Positions 18,433-31,100 of a DNA stretch of 64,000 nt are shown piece after piece. The notes under the pieces are model-generated. The model did no database searches. It worked only from the letters and a program-made list of their open reading frames with translations, and had not been told where the DNA came from. The position numbers and the translations under genes are program-made. Positions within the stretch are counted from its first letter, which is position 1. Each line of letters starts with the position of its first letter. The stretch is from Gordonia amarae NBRC 15530. Its GTDB lineage: Bacteria > Actinomycetota > Actinomycetes > Mycobacteriales > Mycobacteriaceae. The stretch covers positions 1-64,000 of the forward strand of contig NZ_BAED01000033.1 of assembly GCF_000241345.1 (NCBI RefSeq). Direction: 5' to 3'.

Positions 18433-19602
18433 TCAGCACCTATCCGCGATCGCGGCTTGGGCCACGTCCGCCAGGAACTGCGATCCGGCTCCGATGATGT
18501 CGTCGTTGAACTCATACGCGGCGTTGTGGACCGGCCCGTACTCGTCGGTGATGGGCCCGTTACCAATGAAGGCGTAGGCGCCCGGTATCCGTTCCAGGAA
18601 GAAGGAGAAGTCCTCCGCGGCAAGGATTCCGGTGGTGTTCGGGTCGACCTTGTCCGGTCCGGCAACCGCCGACGCCACCGTGGCGGCGCGGGCCGCGCAT
18701 CCGGGATCGTTGACCGTGCACGGGTACCGGCGCTCATAGGTCAGGTCGATGCTCACCCCGTGGGCAGCGGCCACCGCCGCGCACATCTCACCGACGATCC
18801 CTTCGATCTTGTCGCGGGCGTCGGCGCTCAGGCAGCGGGCGGTGCCGCGGAGCACGGCCTGCGGCGGCAGGACGTTGTTGGTCTCGCCCGCCAGAAACTG
18901 GGTGATCGAAACCACCGCCGGGACAAAGGGATCAAGCCTGCGGGAGACAATGGTCTGCAACTGGGTCACCAGCGCCGACCCGGCCACGATCACGTCGCCG
19001 GTGTGGTGTGGCGCCATCGCGTGCGCACCCTGCGCCTCGATGGTGATCTCCAGGTGGTCGAAGGAGGCGAGCTGGGTGCCCGGACGGACCGCGAAATGTC
19101 CGGCGGGGATGCCGGGGATGTTGTGCACCCCGTAGATCTCCTCGATCCCGAAACGCTCGATCACCCCGTCGTCGAGCATCGCCACAGCGCCGGCGGCCCC
19201 CTCTTCGGCCGGCTGGAAGACCAGCACCACAGCTCCCACTGATTGTTCTGCCGCACTTAGTATCTCGGCCGCGCCGAGCAGCATCGTGACATGACCGTCG
19301 TGGCCGCACGCGTGCATGACGCCCGGAGTGGTGGAGGCGTGCGCCCGGCCGGAGACCTCGTGGATCGGCAGCGCGTCCATGTCGGCGCGCAACCCCACCA
19401 CCGGTCCGGCGGCCCGGTCACCGATGACGCCGACCACACCCGTTCCGCCGATTCCGGTATGCACCTCGATTCCGAGGCCGCGAAGATAGTGCGCGATCAG
19501 ATCGGCCGTCCGGGTCTCTTCAAAGGCGAGTTCAGGATGGGCATGGATATCGCGCCGAACACCCGTCAGGCGATCCAGGGTCTGAGAATTCAACAAGGCC
19601 AT
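18433..19602 (-). CDS. M20 family metal-dependent amidohydrolase (hippurate hydrolase-like)
   Basis: Zinc/manganese amidohydrolase of 389 residues that cleaves N-acyl amino acids or similar amides. M20D motifs are visible in order: RRDIHAHPELAFEE near 17, GLRADMDALPI near 70, HACGHDGHVTMLLGAA near 98, FQPAEEG near 130 and the dimerisation/lid part with GAHAMAPH near 195. The C-terminal ligand region is AAEDFSFF near 345. ATG 19602 is chosen; a GTG at 19617 would add five residues. It is divergent from beta-propeller copy 2 and shares the spacer that holds the iron box. In this setting it could release acyl or aryl groups from a siderophore; that is conjecture. Confidence 0.88.
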   Translation of the reverse strand: MALLNSQTLDRLTGVRRDIHAHPELAFEETRTADLIAHYLRGLGIEVHTGIGGTGVVGVIGDRAAGPVVGLRADMDALPIHEVSGRAHASTTPGVMHACGHDGHVTMLLGAAEILSAAEQSVGAVVLVFQPAEEGAAGAVAMLDDGVIERFGIEEIYGVHNIPGIPAGHFAVRPGTQLASFDHLEITIEAQGAHAMAPHHTGDVIVAGSALVTQLQTIVSRRLDPFVPAVVSITQFLAGETNNVLPPQAVLRGTARCLSADARDKIEGIVGEMCAAVAAAHGVSIDLTYERRYPCTVNDPGCAARAATVASAVAGPDKVDPNTTGILAAEDFSFFLERIPGAYAFIGNGPITDEYGPVHNAAYEFNDDIIGAGSQFLADVAQAAIADRC

Positions 19603-19646
19603 ACGAAACAGTCTCACAAATCCCCGAAAATAGGTGGAGATCGGGG

Positions 19647-19665
19647 TTAGGTAATGCTAATTACG
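19647..19665 (+). promoter_or_regulatory. Candidate IdeR/DtxR iron box
   Basis: TTAGGTAATGCTAATTACG matches the left half and centre of the consensus TTAGGTTAGGCTAACCTAA (12 identities plus an allowed A/T), while the right end is degenerate. It lies 8 bases before the start of beta-propeller copy 2 and 44 bases before the divergent amidohydrolase gene. It is the best of the three iron boxes in the window and suggests iron repression of the propeller-NRPS-esterase-lipoprotein run. Confidence 0.55.
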
Positions 19666-19673
19666 GGTGTACG

Positions 19674-20828
19674 ATGTCGGTCATGAGTCTTCGCCGCAAC
19701 CGGATCTCTTTATTCACGGCAGCATTGCTCTGTGTGGCTGCTCCGGGCATCGCCCAGGCACCACTGGCCGCGGCCGCCCCCAACTCGCCGGTCGCGGCGG
19801 GCTGGTCGTTCCGCGTCTCGTCGGTGCCCGCCGGGGTGGGCAGCGGCGGCGAGCTCGCCTACGACAACTCCCGGCGTTCGCTGTTCATCACCGATGACGA
19901 CTTCGTGATGAGCACCAAGGGCGGCAGCGACGTCTCGTTCGATCCTCATGTGGTCAAGCCCAAGGTCACCGTGTTCAGCACGGCTACGCGCCGCCCGGTG
20001 CGCTCGATCGACTTCACGCCGCAGCCGTGGGGCATGATGCCCGTCGGCAATGCCCCGATCATCCCCACACTGCAGGTGCCGGACGGCATCTCGCTCGACA
20101 CCAAGCGGGGCAAGCTCGTGGTGTCCAACTCGCACGCCAACGGCGTCACCGTCGTCGACATGTCGGCCCGCACCACCAGCGCCCGCAACCTCGTCTCGGT
20201 GCCCAACATGCACCCGATGGGCAGCGTCGTCGACACCACCACAGGCCGGGCCTATGTCGCCCTCAACAACGCCTCGCGGGTCGCCGTGATCAGCACGGTC
20301 ACCGGGCGGAAGATCGCCGAGATCGGCGGTATCGCCTGGCCGTCGTTCGTCGATCTCGACGCCAAGCGGCACCGCCTGTACGTGGGCAACGCCGACTATC
20401 TGAACAAGAAGACCAACTACCTCGCCGTGGTCGACACCCGCACCGACAAGGTGATCAAACGCATCACCACACCGTCCAACACCCGGCCCAAGGTCGACCC
20501 GGCCACCGGCCGTATCTTCGCCGCGAGCTTCGACACCGGCAAACTCCTGGTGATCGACCCCGATTCGCTGACCGTCAGCAAAACCGTCGCCACCAGCACC
20601 TCCCCCAACAAGCTGGCCATCGACGCCCAGCGCAGACTGGTCTACTCCGCCAACCTGCAGAAGCGCACCATCACCGTGCTCGACGCGGATTCGGCGAAGG
20701 TCATCGCCACCGTGCCCACCGGGGCACCTGTCCACACCATCGCGGTCGACCCGGCGACGGGCGCGGTGTACGGCACCCAGCATCAGTCGGGACGGCTGAC
20801 CATCGTGTCCGTCGCCCGTAACCGCTGA
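19674..20828 (+). CDS. Secreted YVTN-type beta-propeller protein (YncE-like), copy 2
   Basis: Exported protein of 384 residues, a clear paralogue of the one at 14709. It has a signal peptide (RRNRISLFTAALLCVAAPGIAQA), then GWSFRVSSVPAGVGSGGELAYDNSRRSLFITDDD and repeats such as GRAYVALNNASRVAVISTVTGRKIAEI, GRIFAASFDTGKLLVIDPDSLTVSKTV, RLVYSANLQKRTITVLDADSAKVIATV. ATG 19674 and ATG 19683 are both possible starts. It sits 48 bases before the NRPS gene and behind an iron box, so it is probably the first gene of the siderophore operon. Function unknown; a siderophore- or metal-binding surface role is a guess. Confidence 0.85.
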   Translation: MSVMSLRRNRISLFTAALLCVAAPGIAQAPLAAAAPNSPVAAGWSFRVSSVPAGVGSGGELAYDNSRRSLFITDDDFVMSTKGGSDVSFDPHVVKPKVTVFSTATRRPVRSIDFTPQPWGMMPVGNAPIIPTLQVPDGISLDTKRGKLVVSNSHANGVTVVDMSARTTSARNLVSVPNMHPMGSVVDTTTGRAYVALNNASRVAVISTVTGRKIAEIGGIAWPSFVDLDAKRHRLYVGNADYLNKKTNYLAVVDTRTDKVIKRITTPSNTRPKVDPATGRIFAASFDTGKLLVIDPDSLTVSKTVATSTSPNKLAIDAQRRLVYSANLQKRTITVLDADSAKVIATVPTGAPVHTIAVDPATGAVYGTQHQSGRLTIVSVARNR

Positions 20829-20876
20829 CCCGGACCGCTCCCCCCGCCCGGTGACAACGAAAGCCGCTGCCTCCCG

Positions 20877-24780
<3,904 letters not shown>

Positions 24781-24788
<8 letters not shown>

Positions 24789-26055
24789 GTCGATATCCCC
24801 GGATGACCTGCGCCGGCGCATCATCGACGCCGACGACGCCGATCACCACGAGCTGACCGCGCTGATCGATGCGCACGGCACCCCGCTGGTCACCGACGAT
24901 CCGGACGACCCGGATCGGCAGCGGATGCTGTTCACCTGGTGGCCGGACCGGACCCAAGCGCTACGGGACGGCAAAGAGATTGCCGGAGTGTATGTCTGGG
25001 TCAACCGGCTCACCGACAAGGAGCACGCGGACGCCGGATTGATGAGCCGGATCCGCGGCACCGAGATCTGGTTCGCCGAGATCTCGGTGCCCCGTGACAC
25101 CATGGCCGGATACCGCATCTATCCGTTCGCCGCGGACGGCCCCGGCGTCACCGACGGTAAGGTCGCCTACTCGCGCGCCGTCGTCGCGCACGCCCACTTC
25201 GACACCCGGAATCCCCTGGTGCGCAGTAAGTCCCCTTTCGGTTCTGTCGCCCAGGGTGCTGCCGCACCGGCGCTCGACCACTGGATCGGCCCGCACGAGG
25301 CCACCGTCACCGACACCACCGGTGAGGTGGCGGTGGAGGCCGGCGCACCGATCCGGTACCGGCTGAGCATCCCCGACACCACCGACCCCACCCCGATCAA
25401 TCTCCTGATCACCTTTGACGCCGAGAAATGGTCTGACAGATACCAACTCGCGCACGTGCTCGAGCAGCACCACCGGCAGGGCAGGCTCGCCGAACGGTAC
25501 GCCGTCCTCGGCGTCTACTCCCCCGCCGACAGCGGTGACCGGTTGCGGTTCCTCGGCGGCAACCGCGAGATGCTGGCCGCCCTGACCAGCGCCGTACTCG
25601 AGGAGGTCCACCGGTTGTTGCCGGCCGCACCCGCGGCCACCGTCGTCGCCGGGCAGAGCCTCGGCGGTCTGGCCGCACTCACCTTCGGCGCCTGGCATCC
25701 CGGGGTGGCCGACCGGGTTCTCGCCTACTCGCCGTCGGTGTGGTTCCGTCCGGGACTCGACGCCCGGCCCGTCGAGGTCAGCGGCCGCCAGGAGTGGATT
25801 CACGACCAGCTCCGCACCGCCGGCCCGGACTCATTGCCGCAGCTGCATGTGGCGGTCGGTGATTTCGAGGGCGAACTCGCGCCCAATGTGGCCGACGCGG
25901 TGGACACCGCCGGCGAGGCCGGATTCCCGGTCAGCTTCCGCACCTATTCCGGTGGCCACGACGACTGCTGGTGGGCCGCCATGCTTCTCGACGACCTCGC
26001 CGCCACCGGCGGCCCAGACCTGCCCGACGACACCGACACAGGATCTCCGACATGA
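24781..26055 (+). CDS. fes: Enterochelin esterase (Fes-like)
   Basis: Cytoplasmic alpha/beta hydrolase of 424 residues that cleaves the serine trilactone of an imported ferric siderophore to free iron. N-terminal Fes domain (RMLFTWWPD, GVYVWVNRLTDKEHADAGLMSRIRGTEIWFAEISVP). Catalytic part with GQSLGG (S293) and GGHDDCWW (H393), as in E. coli Fes. The ATG at 24781 overlaps the NRPS stop by 8 bases; a GTG at 24769 is the alternative. Being coupled to an EntF-like gene strongly suggests the product is a trilactone of the enterobactin class. Confidence 0.92.
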
Positions 26056-27023
26056 ACACCCGACTTCTCCGCCTCCTCTCCCTTATCGCCGCGGCCCTGC
26101 TGATGTCGGCGGCGGTCACCGCGTGCGGCGGCGACAGTTCCGGGGCCGGCGCTTCGGGTCCGTCCCGCGAGTACACCGATGCCCGCGGTGTGGCCGTCGA
26201 CATCCCGCAGCAACCCGGCAAGATCGTCACCCTCGCCGAGGGCGCACTCGACGCCGCGCTGGCGCTCGGCGTGACCCCCGTGGGCACGACCAGCGCGCGC
26301 GGCCAGACCAAGGCCCCGGCCTATCTGGGCGCCGAGGCCGCCGGTATCCCGATCGTGGGTACCCCGCGCGGCCCGAATCTGCAGCAGATCCTCAAGACCC
26401 GTCCCGATCTGATCCTGGTCGACGACACCACCGCATCCCGTAATTCGCTCGATGAGCTGAGCAAGATCGCCCCGACCCTGTTGATCGCCAAGTACGCCGA
26501 CGGCTGGGAGAAGTACTTCAAGGCCGTCGCCGACGTCCTCGGCAAGCCCGAGCAGTACGCCACGGTGACCGGCGAGATCACCACCGAGATCGGCAAGGTC
26601 AAGCAGCAGGTCGCGGCCAAACAGGTGAACGGCCGGGCCCCCACCGCGAGCATCGTGCGCTGGGCCGCCGACGGTCCGACCGTCATCGGCGCCAACTCGC
26701 TGCCCGGGTGGGTCCTCAGGCAGGTCGGCTTCACCCGTCCGGCAGCGCAGGAGAAGATCAACTCGCAGGGCCGTTCCGGCGACAAGGTCAGCCTCGAGTA
26801 CCTCGATGTGATCGACGCCGACTACCTGTTCTTCGGTGTGCTCGCAGGTAAGGACAAGGCGGCCGAGGAACTGTCGGCCGCCCGCAAACTCCCCGGCTTC
26901 GGCACGCTCGGCGCCAACACGTCGGGCAAGGTGTTTCCCGTCGACGGTGTGCCGTGGACGAGCGGTTCCGGCCCGCTCGGTGTCAAGTCCGTGCTCACCG
27001 AGATCGCCGCCGCCGCCCGCTGA
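26052..27023 (+). CDS. Iron-siderophore-binding lipoprotein (FepB/FhuD-like)
   Basis: Surface lipoprotein of 323 residues that captures ferric siderophore for the FecCD importer. Lipobox VTAC near 24-27 follows a hydrophobic leader (LLRLLSLIAAALLMSAAVTACGG). The body is a type III periplasmic-binding fold: REYTDARGVAVDIPQQPGKIVTLAEGALDAALALGVTPVGTT, LKTRPDLILVDDT and a helical linker around 155-190. ATG 26052 overlaps the esterase stop (ATGA). It is the last gene of the run and ends at a strong hairpin. Its permeases are 13 kb upstream. Confidence 0.92.
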   Translation: MNTRLLRLLSLIAAALLMSAAVTACGGDSSGAGASGPSREYTDARGVAVDIPQQPGKIVTLAEGALDAALALGVTPVGTTSARGQTKAPAYLGAEAAGIPIVGTPRGPNLQQILKTRPDLILVDDTTASRNSLDELSKIAPTLLIAKYADGWEKYFKAVADVLGKPEQYATVTGEITTEIGKVKQQVAAKQVNGRAPTASIVRWAADGPTVIGANSLPGWVLRQVGFTRPAAQEKINSQGRSGDKVSLEYLDVIDADYLFFGVLAGKDKAAEELSAARKLPGFGTLGANTSGKVFPVDGVPWTSGSGPLGVKSVLTEIAAAAR

Positions 27024-27032
27024 GTGTTCCGC

Positions 27033-27072
27033 CTGTCGCCGGGGCGGCACACCGGTGTGGGTGCCGCCCCGG
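27033..27072. terminator. Bidirectional terminator hairpin
   Basis: Perfect 15-base stem TCGCCGGGGCGGCAC (27033-27047) with its complement at 27058-27072 and a 10-base loop, between the convergent lipoprotein and rsgA genes. Confidence 0.8.
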
Positions 27073-27096
27073 CGAACAGCGGGTCGCGGGCGACGG

Positions 27097-28224
27097 TCAG
27101 CGCAACCCGTTGTTCTCCCGGAAACGGTAGGCGCCCCGCTGCTGCCGGGTGATCGCCTTCCACGTCTCACGCTGCCTGCGCTCTTCGCGCGCGTTGCCGC
27201 GGGCTGCGGCCCACCGGCTCTCGCGCAGCATCTTCTCGTACCGGCCGAGCCGGCCCGCATCGACGGTACCGTTCGCGATCGCCTCCTGCACAGCGCATCC
27301 CGGCTCGGAATGGTGCTCGCAGTCATCGAACCGGCACTGCGCGGCGAGCGCTTCGATGTCGGCGTACACCTGGCCGATACCGTCGTCGGCGTCGTGCAGG
27401 CCGATGCCGCGCAGGCCCGGGGTGTCGATGAGCACGCCGCCACCGTCGATCGGGATCAGTTCCCGGGTGACAGTGGTGTGCCGGCCCTTGTCATCGCCGG
27501 CCCGGACGGCACCGGTGTCCATCCGCTGCTCCCCGACCAGCGCGTTGACCAGGGTCGATTTACCCACCCCGGACGGGCCGAGGATGACGGTGCTGCCGCC
27601 GAGCCGCTCACGCAGCTCGTCGAGGCCGTCACCGGTGTACGCGCTGACGGCGAGCACATCCGCGCCGGGCATCGCGGCCGCCAGGTCGGCGACAGCGGAT
27701 TCGGGGTGACCGTCGGCGATGTCGCTCTTGGTGAGCACGACGACAGGCGTGGTGCCGCCGTCCCAGGCCAGCGCGAGATACCGTTCGATCTTCGACGGCC
27801 GCAGCGCGCCGGTGAGCGCGGCCGCCACGATCACGGTGTCGACGTTCGCGACGAGCGCCTGCCTGCGGGAGGTGCGGTCGGCCGAGGCCCGATACAGCGC
27901 GGTACGCCTGGGCAGGACCGCCCGGACGGTGGCCGTGGCACCGAACTCGATCGCCACCCAATCCCCGGTGACGACACCGGATTCGGGCAGATCGAGCACG
28001 TTGGCCGGGACAGTCGCGTGCAGCACCCCGACGGTGGTGTGCACATCGCAGCGGCCCCGGTCCACCCGAGACACCCGGCCCGGCATCAGGCCGGCGGCCG
28101 CGTGCGCGGTGAACTGCTCGTCGAGGATCGCATCCCAGCCGATCGGACCGAGCGGCCCGAGGGAGGAAGAGTCGAGGGAGGAAGAGCCGAGAATGGAAGA
28201 GTTGTCAGAGTGAGGTGACGACAA
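27097..28224 (-). CDS. rsgA: Ribosome small-subunit-dependent GTPase RsgA
   Basis: Circularly permuted GTPase (375 residues) that helps mature the 30S subunit. An OB-fold part (about 45-110) is followed by G4 VVLTKSD near 160, G1 GPSGVGKSTLVNAL near 218, G3 DTPGLRG near 268 and the zinc knuckle CRFDDCEHHSEPGC near 297-310. The start is a TTG with AAGGA six bases upstream; no ATG or GTG is available before the fold. The N-terminus is low in complexity, with three 5-residue repeats (SSILG, SSSLD, SSSLG) from a 15-base tandem repeat at 28159-28201. It separates the iron and catabolic regions. Confidence 0.92.
   Translation of the reverse strand: MSSPHSDNSSILGSSSLDSSSLGPLGPIGWDAILDEQFTAHAAAGLMPGRVSRVDRGRCDVHTTVGVLHATVPANVLDLPESGVVTGDWVAIEFGATATVRAVLPRRTALYRASADRTSRRQALVANVDTVIVAAALTGALRPSKIERYLALAWDGGTTPVVVLTKSDIADGHPESAVADLAAAMPGADVLAVSAYTGDGLDELRERLGGSTVILGPSGVGKSTLVNALVGEQRMDTGAVRAGDDKGRHTTVTRELIPIDGGGVLIDTPGLRGIGLHDADDGIGQVYADIEALAAQCRFDDCEHHSEPGCAVQEAIANGTVDAGRLGRYEKMLRESRWAAARGNAREERRQRETWKAITRQQRGAYRFRENNGLR
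28159..28201. repeat. 15-bp tandem repeat inside the rsgA N-terminus
   Basis: GAGGGAGGAAGAG occurs exactly at 28159-28171 and 28174-28186, and as GAGAATGGAAGAG at 28189-28201. The period of 15 keeps the frame and adds five residues per unit; copy number may vary between strains. Confidence 0.75.
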
Positions 28225-28401
28225 GGTGAGTCCTTGAGTTCGTGGGAATGAGAACTACTGCTGCGCTGCGCATGGCAGCACAAAAGACGGCGCTCATAGA
28301 CCCACCTCCTCACTCAAGAACCACTCGGATACCGACGCCGAACTGTAGCCCCACCGCCCTGCCCACGGCAAGCCTTTTTCACGGGGCACGTGTCCCGCCG
28401 C

Positions 28402-29418
28402 TCACTGCGGCGCGGGAGGATTCTGCCGAAGCTCCCGGCGTTTGGCCATCGGCGGCATCCCGAACCAGCGCCGACAGCTGCGGGTGAGCGAACTCTGCTC
28501 GGAGTAGCCGAGCTGGCGGGCGAGCGTGCCGAGGGACACACCCGGATTGGCCAGCAATTGCAGCGCCATGTCCTTGCGGATCTCATCGACGATGTCCTCG
28601 AATGTTGTTCCCTCATCTGCCAATCGGCGTTGCACAGCCCGCGGATGCAGCATCAGCGGCGCCGCGATCTCCTCCAGTGTCGCCGCCCCCGCGGCCAGGG
28701 ACCGTGCCACGATCTCGGAGATCACATCGGTGAGGGTGTCGTGCCGGTCAACGGTTTCCATGAAATGCACCGCCAGGTCACGGACCAGCGGATCGGTGTC
28801 GAATCTTTTTCGGCGCAACAGTTCTTCGGGAAAGAGCAGGGCATCGCGATCGGCACCGAACTCCACCGAACAGCCGAAATAGTCGCGGTACACCGCGTAT
28901 TCGGAGATCGACGGATGCGTGAAGGTGACCAGCGACGGACGGAAACCCGGGCCGATGATCATCCGGAAGGTCATCAGGGTCACCCCCAGCGCCTTCTCCA
29001 CCGAGTGATCGCGGAACGGCAGGCGCCGCAGCACCGTATGAAACACGTATGCCACCTGACCGTGCCCGTCGTGGACCAGTTCGGAGGCGATCGCGGGGCT
29101 GTAGATGTGGGCGAACCGGGTGATGGCATCGATTGCCTCGCCGACGGTCCCGGCGTTGCGCGCCGCGATGGCCAGCGAACCGAGGATGTCGGGGTCCTGC
29201 CGTGCCGCGAGCCGCAGCCCGAAGTCGGGTACACCGAGTTCGGCCGCGGCGGTTCCCAGGACCAGTGACTGGGCACTGAAGGGCACGAACTTGTCGTGGG
29301 CACCCACCGCCGCCGCCGGAATCCCCGCCCGGGCCAGGAGGGTGTCGGGATCGCCACCGAGTTCGGTGATCAATTCCGGCAGTTGGGTCAGCGCGGCGCC
29401 CCTGATCAGATCAGCCAT
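28402..29418 (-). CDS. AraC family transcriptional regulator
   Basis: Regulator of 338 residues with the OruR-type N-terminal arabinose-binding-like domain (LTQLPELITELGGDPDTLLARAGIP, about 10-190) and a C-terminal AraC helix-turn-helix pair (about 235-330: LMLHPRAVQRRLADEGTTFEDIVDEIRKDMALQLL, LGTLARQLGYSEQSSLTRSCRRWFGMPP). It is divergent from the aldehyde dehydrogenase operon across 116 bases and is the likely activator of that operon. The effector is unknown; relatives often respond to fatty or hydrophobic compounds. Confidence 0.92.
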   Translation of the reverse strand: MADLIRGAALTQLPELITELGGDPDTLLARAGIPAAAVGAHDKFVPFSAQSLVLGTAAAELGVPDFGLRLAARQDPDILGSLAIAARNAGTVGEAIDAITRFAHIYSPAIASELVHDGHGQVAYVFHTVLRRLPFRDHSVEKALGVTLMTFRMIIGPGFRPSLVTFTHPSISEYAVYRDYFGCSVEFGADRDALLFPEELLRRKRFDTDPLVRDLAVHFMETVDRHDTLTDVISEIVARSLAAGAATLEEIAAPLMLHPRAVQRRLADEGTTFEDIVDEIRKDMALQLLANPGVSLGTLARQLGYSEQSSLTRSCRRWFGMPPMAKRRELRQNPPAPQ

Positions 29419-29534
29419 GGAGGCGAAATGTAAAAACTCTGTCGCGAGATGTCAAGAAATCCGGCGACAAGGTTGTGACGATGGACACATCCCTGCGGAG
29501 ACCCGCTCTCCGCCCATCTCAGCGAGGAGATCCC

Positions 29535-30980
29535 GTGACCACCATCGCTCCGCAGACATCCCTGTTCATCGGCGGTGGCTGGCACACGTCGTCGGCAACC
29601 GAGTCGATTCCCGTCATATCGCCGCTCACCGAGGCCGAGATCGGCTCCATCCCGAGTTCGACGATCGCCGACATCGATACGGCCGTCACCGCCGCCCGCC
29701 GGGCATTCCGCGCAGGCCGGGCGGGAACCCCCGCCGACCAGGCGGGCATGCTGCGCCGATTCGCCGACGCACTGGAAGCCCGCACCGAAGACCGGGCGCG
29801 CTGCGTCACCACCGAGAACGGCATGCCGATCTCCCTCGCCCGGTTCGCCGAGGGTGCGGCCCCGGTTCAGCTCCTGCGTTACTACGCCGATCTCGTCGAG
29901 GCGCAGCCGGTCGAGGAACGCCGGGCGAGCCGGCCGATCCCCGGCACCACGGTGGTGCGCCGGGAACCGGTCGGCGTGGTTGCGGCGATCTCGCCGTGGA
30001 ACTTCCCGGCGATCCTGTCCATGTTCAAGATCGCCCCGGCACTCGCCTCCGGATGCGCCGTGGTGCTCAAGCCGTCGCCCGAAACCACCTTGGACTCCTA
30101 CATTCTCGCCGAGGCGGCCATCGAGTCCGGGCTTCCCCAGGGATTGCTCAACATAGTCACCGGAGGCGCTGACGTCGGCCAGTACCTCGTATCGCACCCC
30201 GGCATCGACAAGGTGGCGTTCACCGGTTCCACGCGCGCCGGACGCCAGATCGGCAAGGTGTGCGGCGAGCTGTTGCGGCCGGTCACCCTCGAGTTGGGCG
30301 GCAAGTCGGCGGCACTGATCCTCGATGACGCCGATATCGCCCAGACCGTCGAGGGACTGGCCACCGCGTCACTGCTGAATACCGGGCAGACGTGTTACAT
30401 GTCGACGCGAATCCTGGTCCCGCGCTCGCAGTACTCGCCTTATGTCGACGCCATCACGGCGATGGCCGCCGGTCTCCCGGTCGGTGATCCGCTCGACGAG
30501 TCCACGTTCATCGGACCGCTGGTGAGCGCTCAGCAACGCGCCCGGGTGCTGTCGTACATCGACCGTGGCCGCGCCGACGGTGCGACCCTGACCACCGGTG
30601 GCGGCGCCCCGGAGGGCCTCGATCGCGGATTCTTCGTCGCACCCACGGTTTTCGCCGATGTCGACAACGACACCGCGATCGCGCGGGAGGAGATCTTCGG
30701 CCCGGTGCTCTCGCTCATCCCGTACGACTCCACAGCCGATGCCATCGCCATCGCCAACGACTCCTCGTATGGCCTCGGCGGCACGGTCTGGACCACCGAC
30801 ACCGAACGGGGCCTGGATGTCGCACGCCAGGTCGAGACCGGCTCGTTCGGGGTCAACACCTTCAATCTCGACTGGGGTTCACCGTTCGGCGGGGTCAAGG
30901 ACAGCGGCATCGGCCGCGAGCTGGGCCCTGAAGGGCTTGCCGCCTACCAGAACACCAAATCCATCTTCCTCACCGCCTGA
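29535..30980 (+). CDS. NAD(P)-dependent aldehyde dehydrogenase
   Basis: Oxidises an aldehyde to the acid in the cytoplasm. A 481-residue ALDH with ISPWNFPAILSMFKIAPALASGCAVVLKPS near 150, FTGSTRAGRQIG, ELGGKSAALIL (general base E253), GQTCYMST (nucleophile C287) and EEIFGPVLSLIPY. The GTG at 29535 is chosen because GAGGAGA stands four bases upstream; the open frame to 29475 lacks family residues. It is the first gene of an operon with acyl-CoA ligase, WS/DGAT, esterase and quinone reductase, opposite an AraC regulator. Confidence 0.93.
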   Translation: MTTIAPQTSLFIGGGWHTSSATESIPVISPLTEAEIGSIPSSTIADIDTAVTAARRAFRAGRAGTPADQAGMLRRFADALEARTEDRARCVTTENGMPISLARFAEGAAPVQLLRYYADLVEAQPVEERRASRPIPGTTVVRREPVGVVAAISPWNFPAILSMFKIAPALASGCAVVLKPSPETTLDSYILAEAAIESGLPQGLLNIVTGGADVGQYLVSHPGIDKVAFTGSTRAGRQIGKVCGELLRPVTLELGGKSAALILDDADIAQTVEGLATASLLNTGQTCYMSTRILVPRSQYSPYVDAITAMAAGLPVGDPLDESTFIGPLVSAQQRARVLSYIDRGRADGATLTTGGGAPEGLDRGFFVAPTVFADVDNDTAIAREEIFGPVLSLIPYDSTADAIAIANDSSYGLGGTVWTTDTERGLDVARQVETGSFGVNTFNLDWGSPFGGVKDSGIGRELGPEGLAAYQNTKSIFLTA

Positions 30981-31100
30981 TAGGCAGCGCAGATCTCACG
31001 GAGCACCGGCTGCCCCCGGGCCGGTGTGCGCAACCCGGTCGTCCACCGGCGACGAGGGCCACACGAACCGACCGTACCCACCGGAAGGGAGAAGTCTGCC

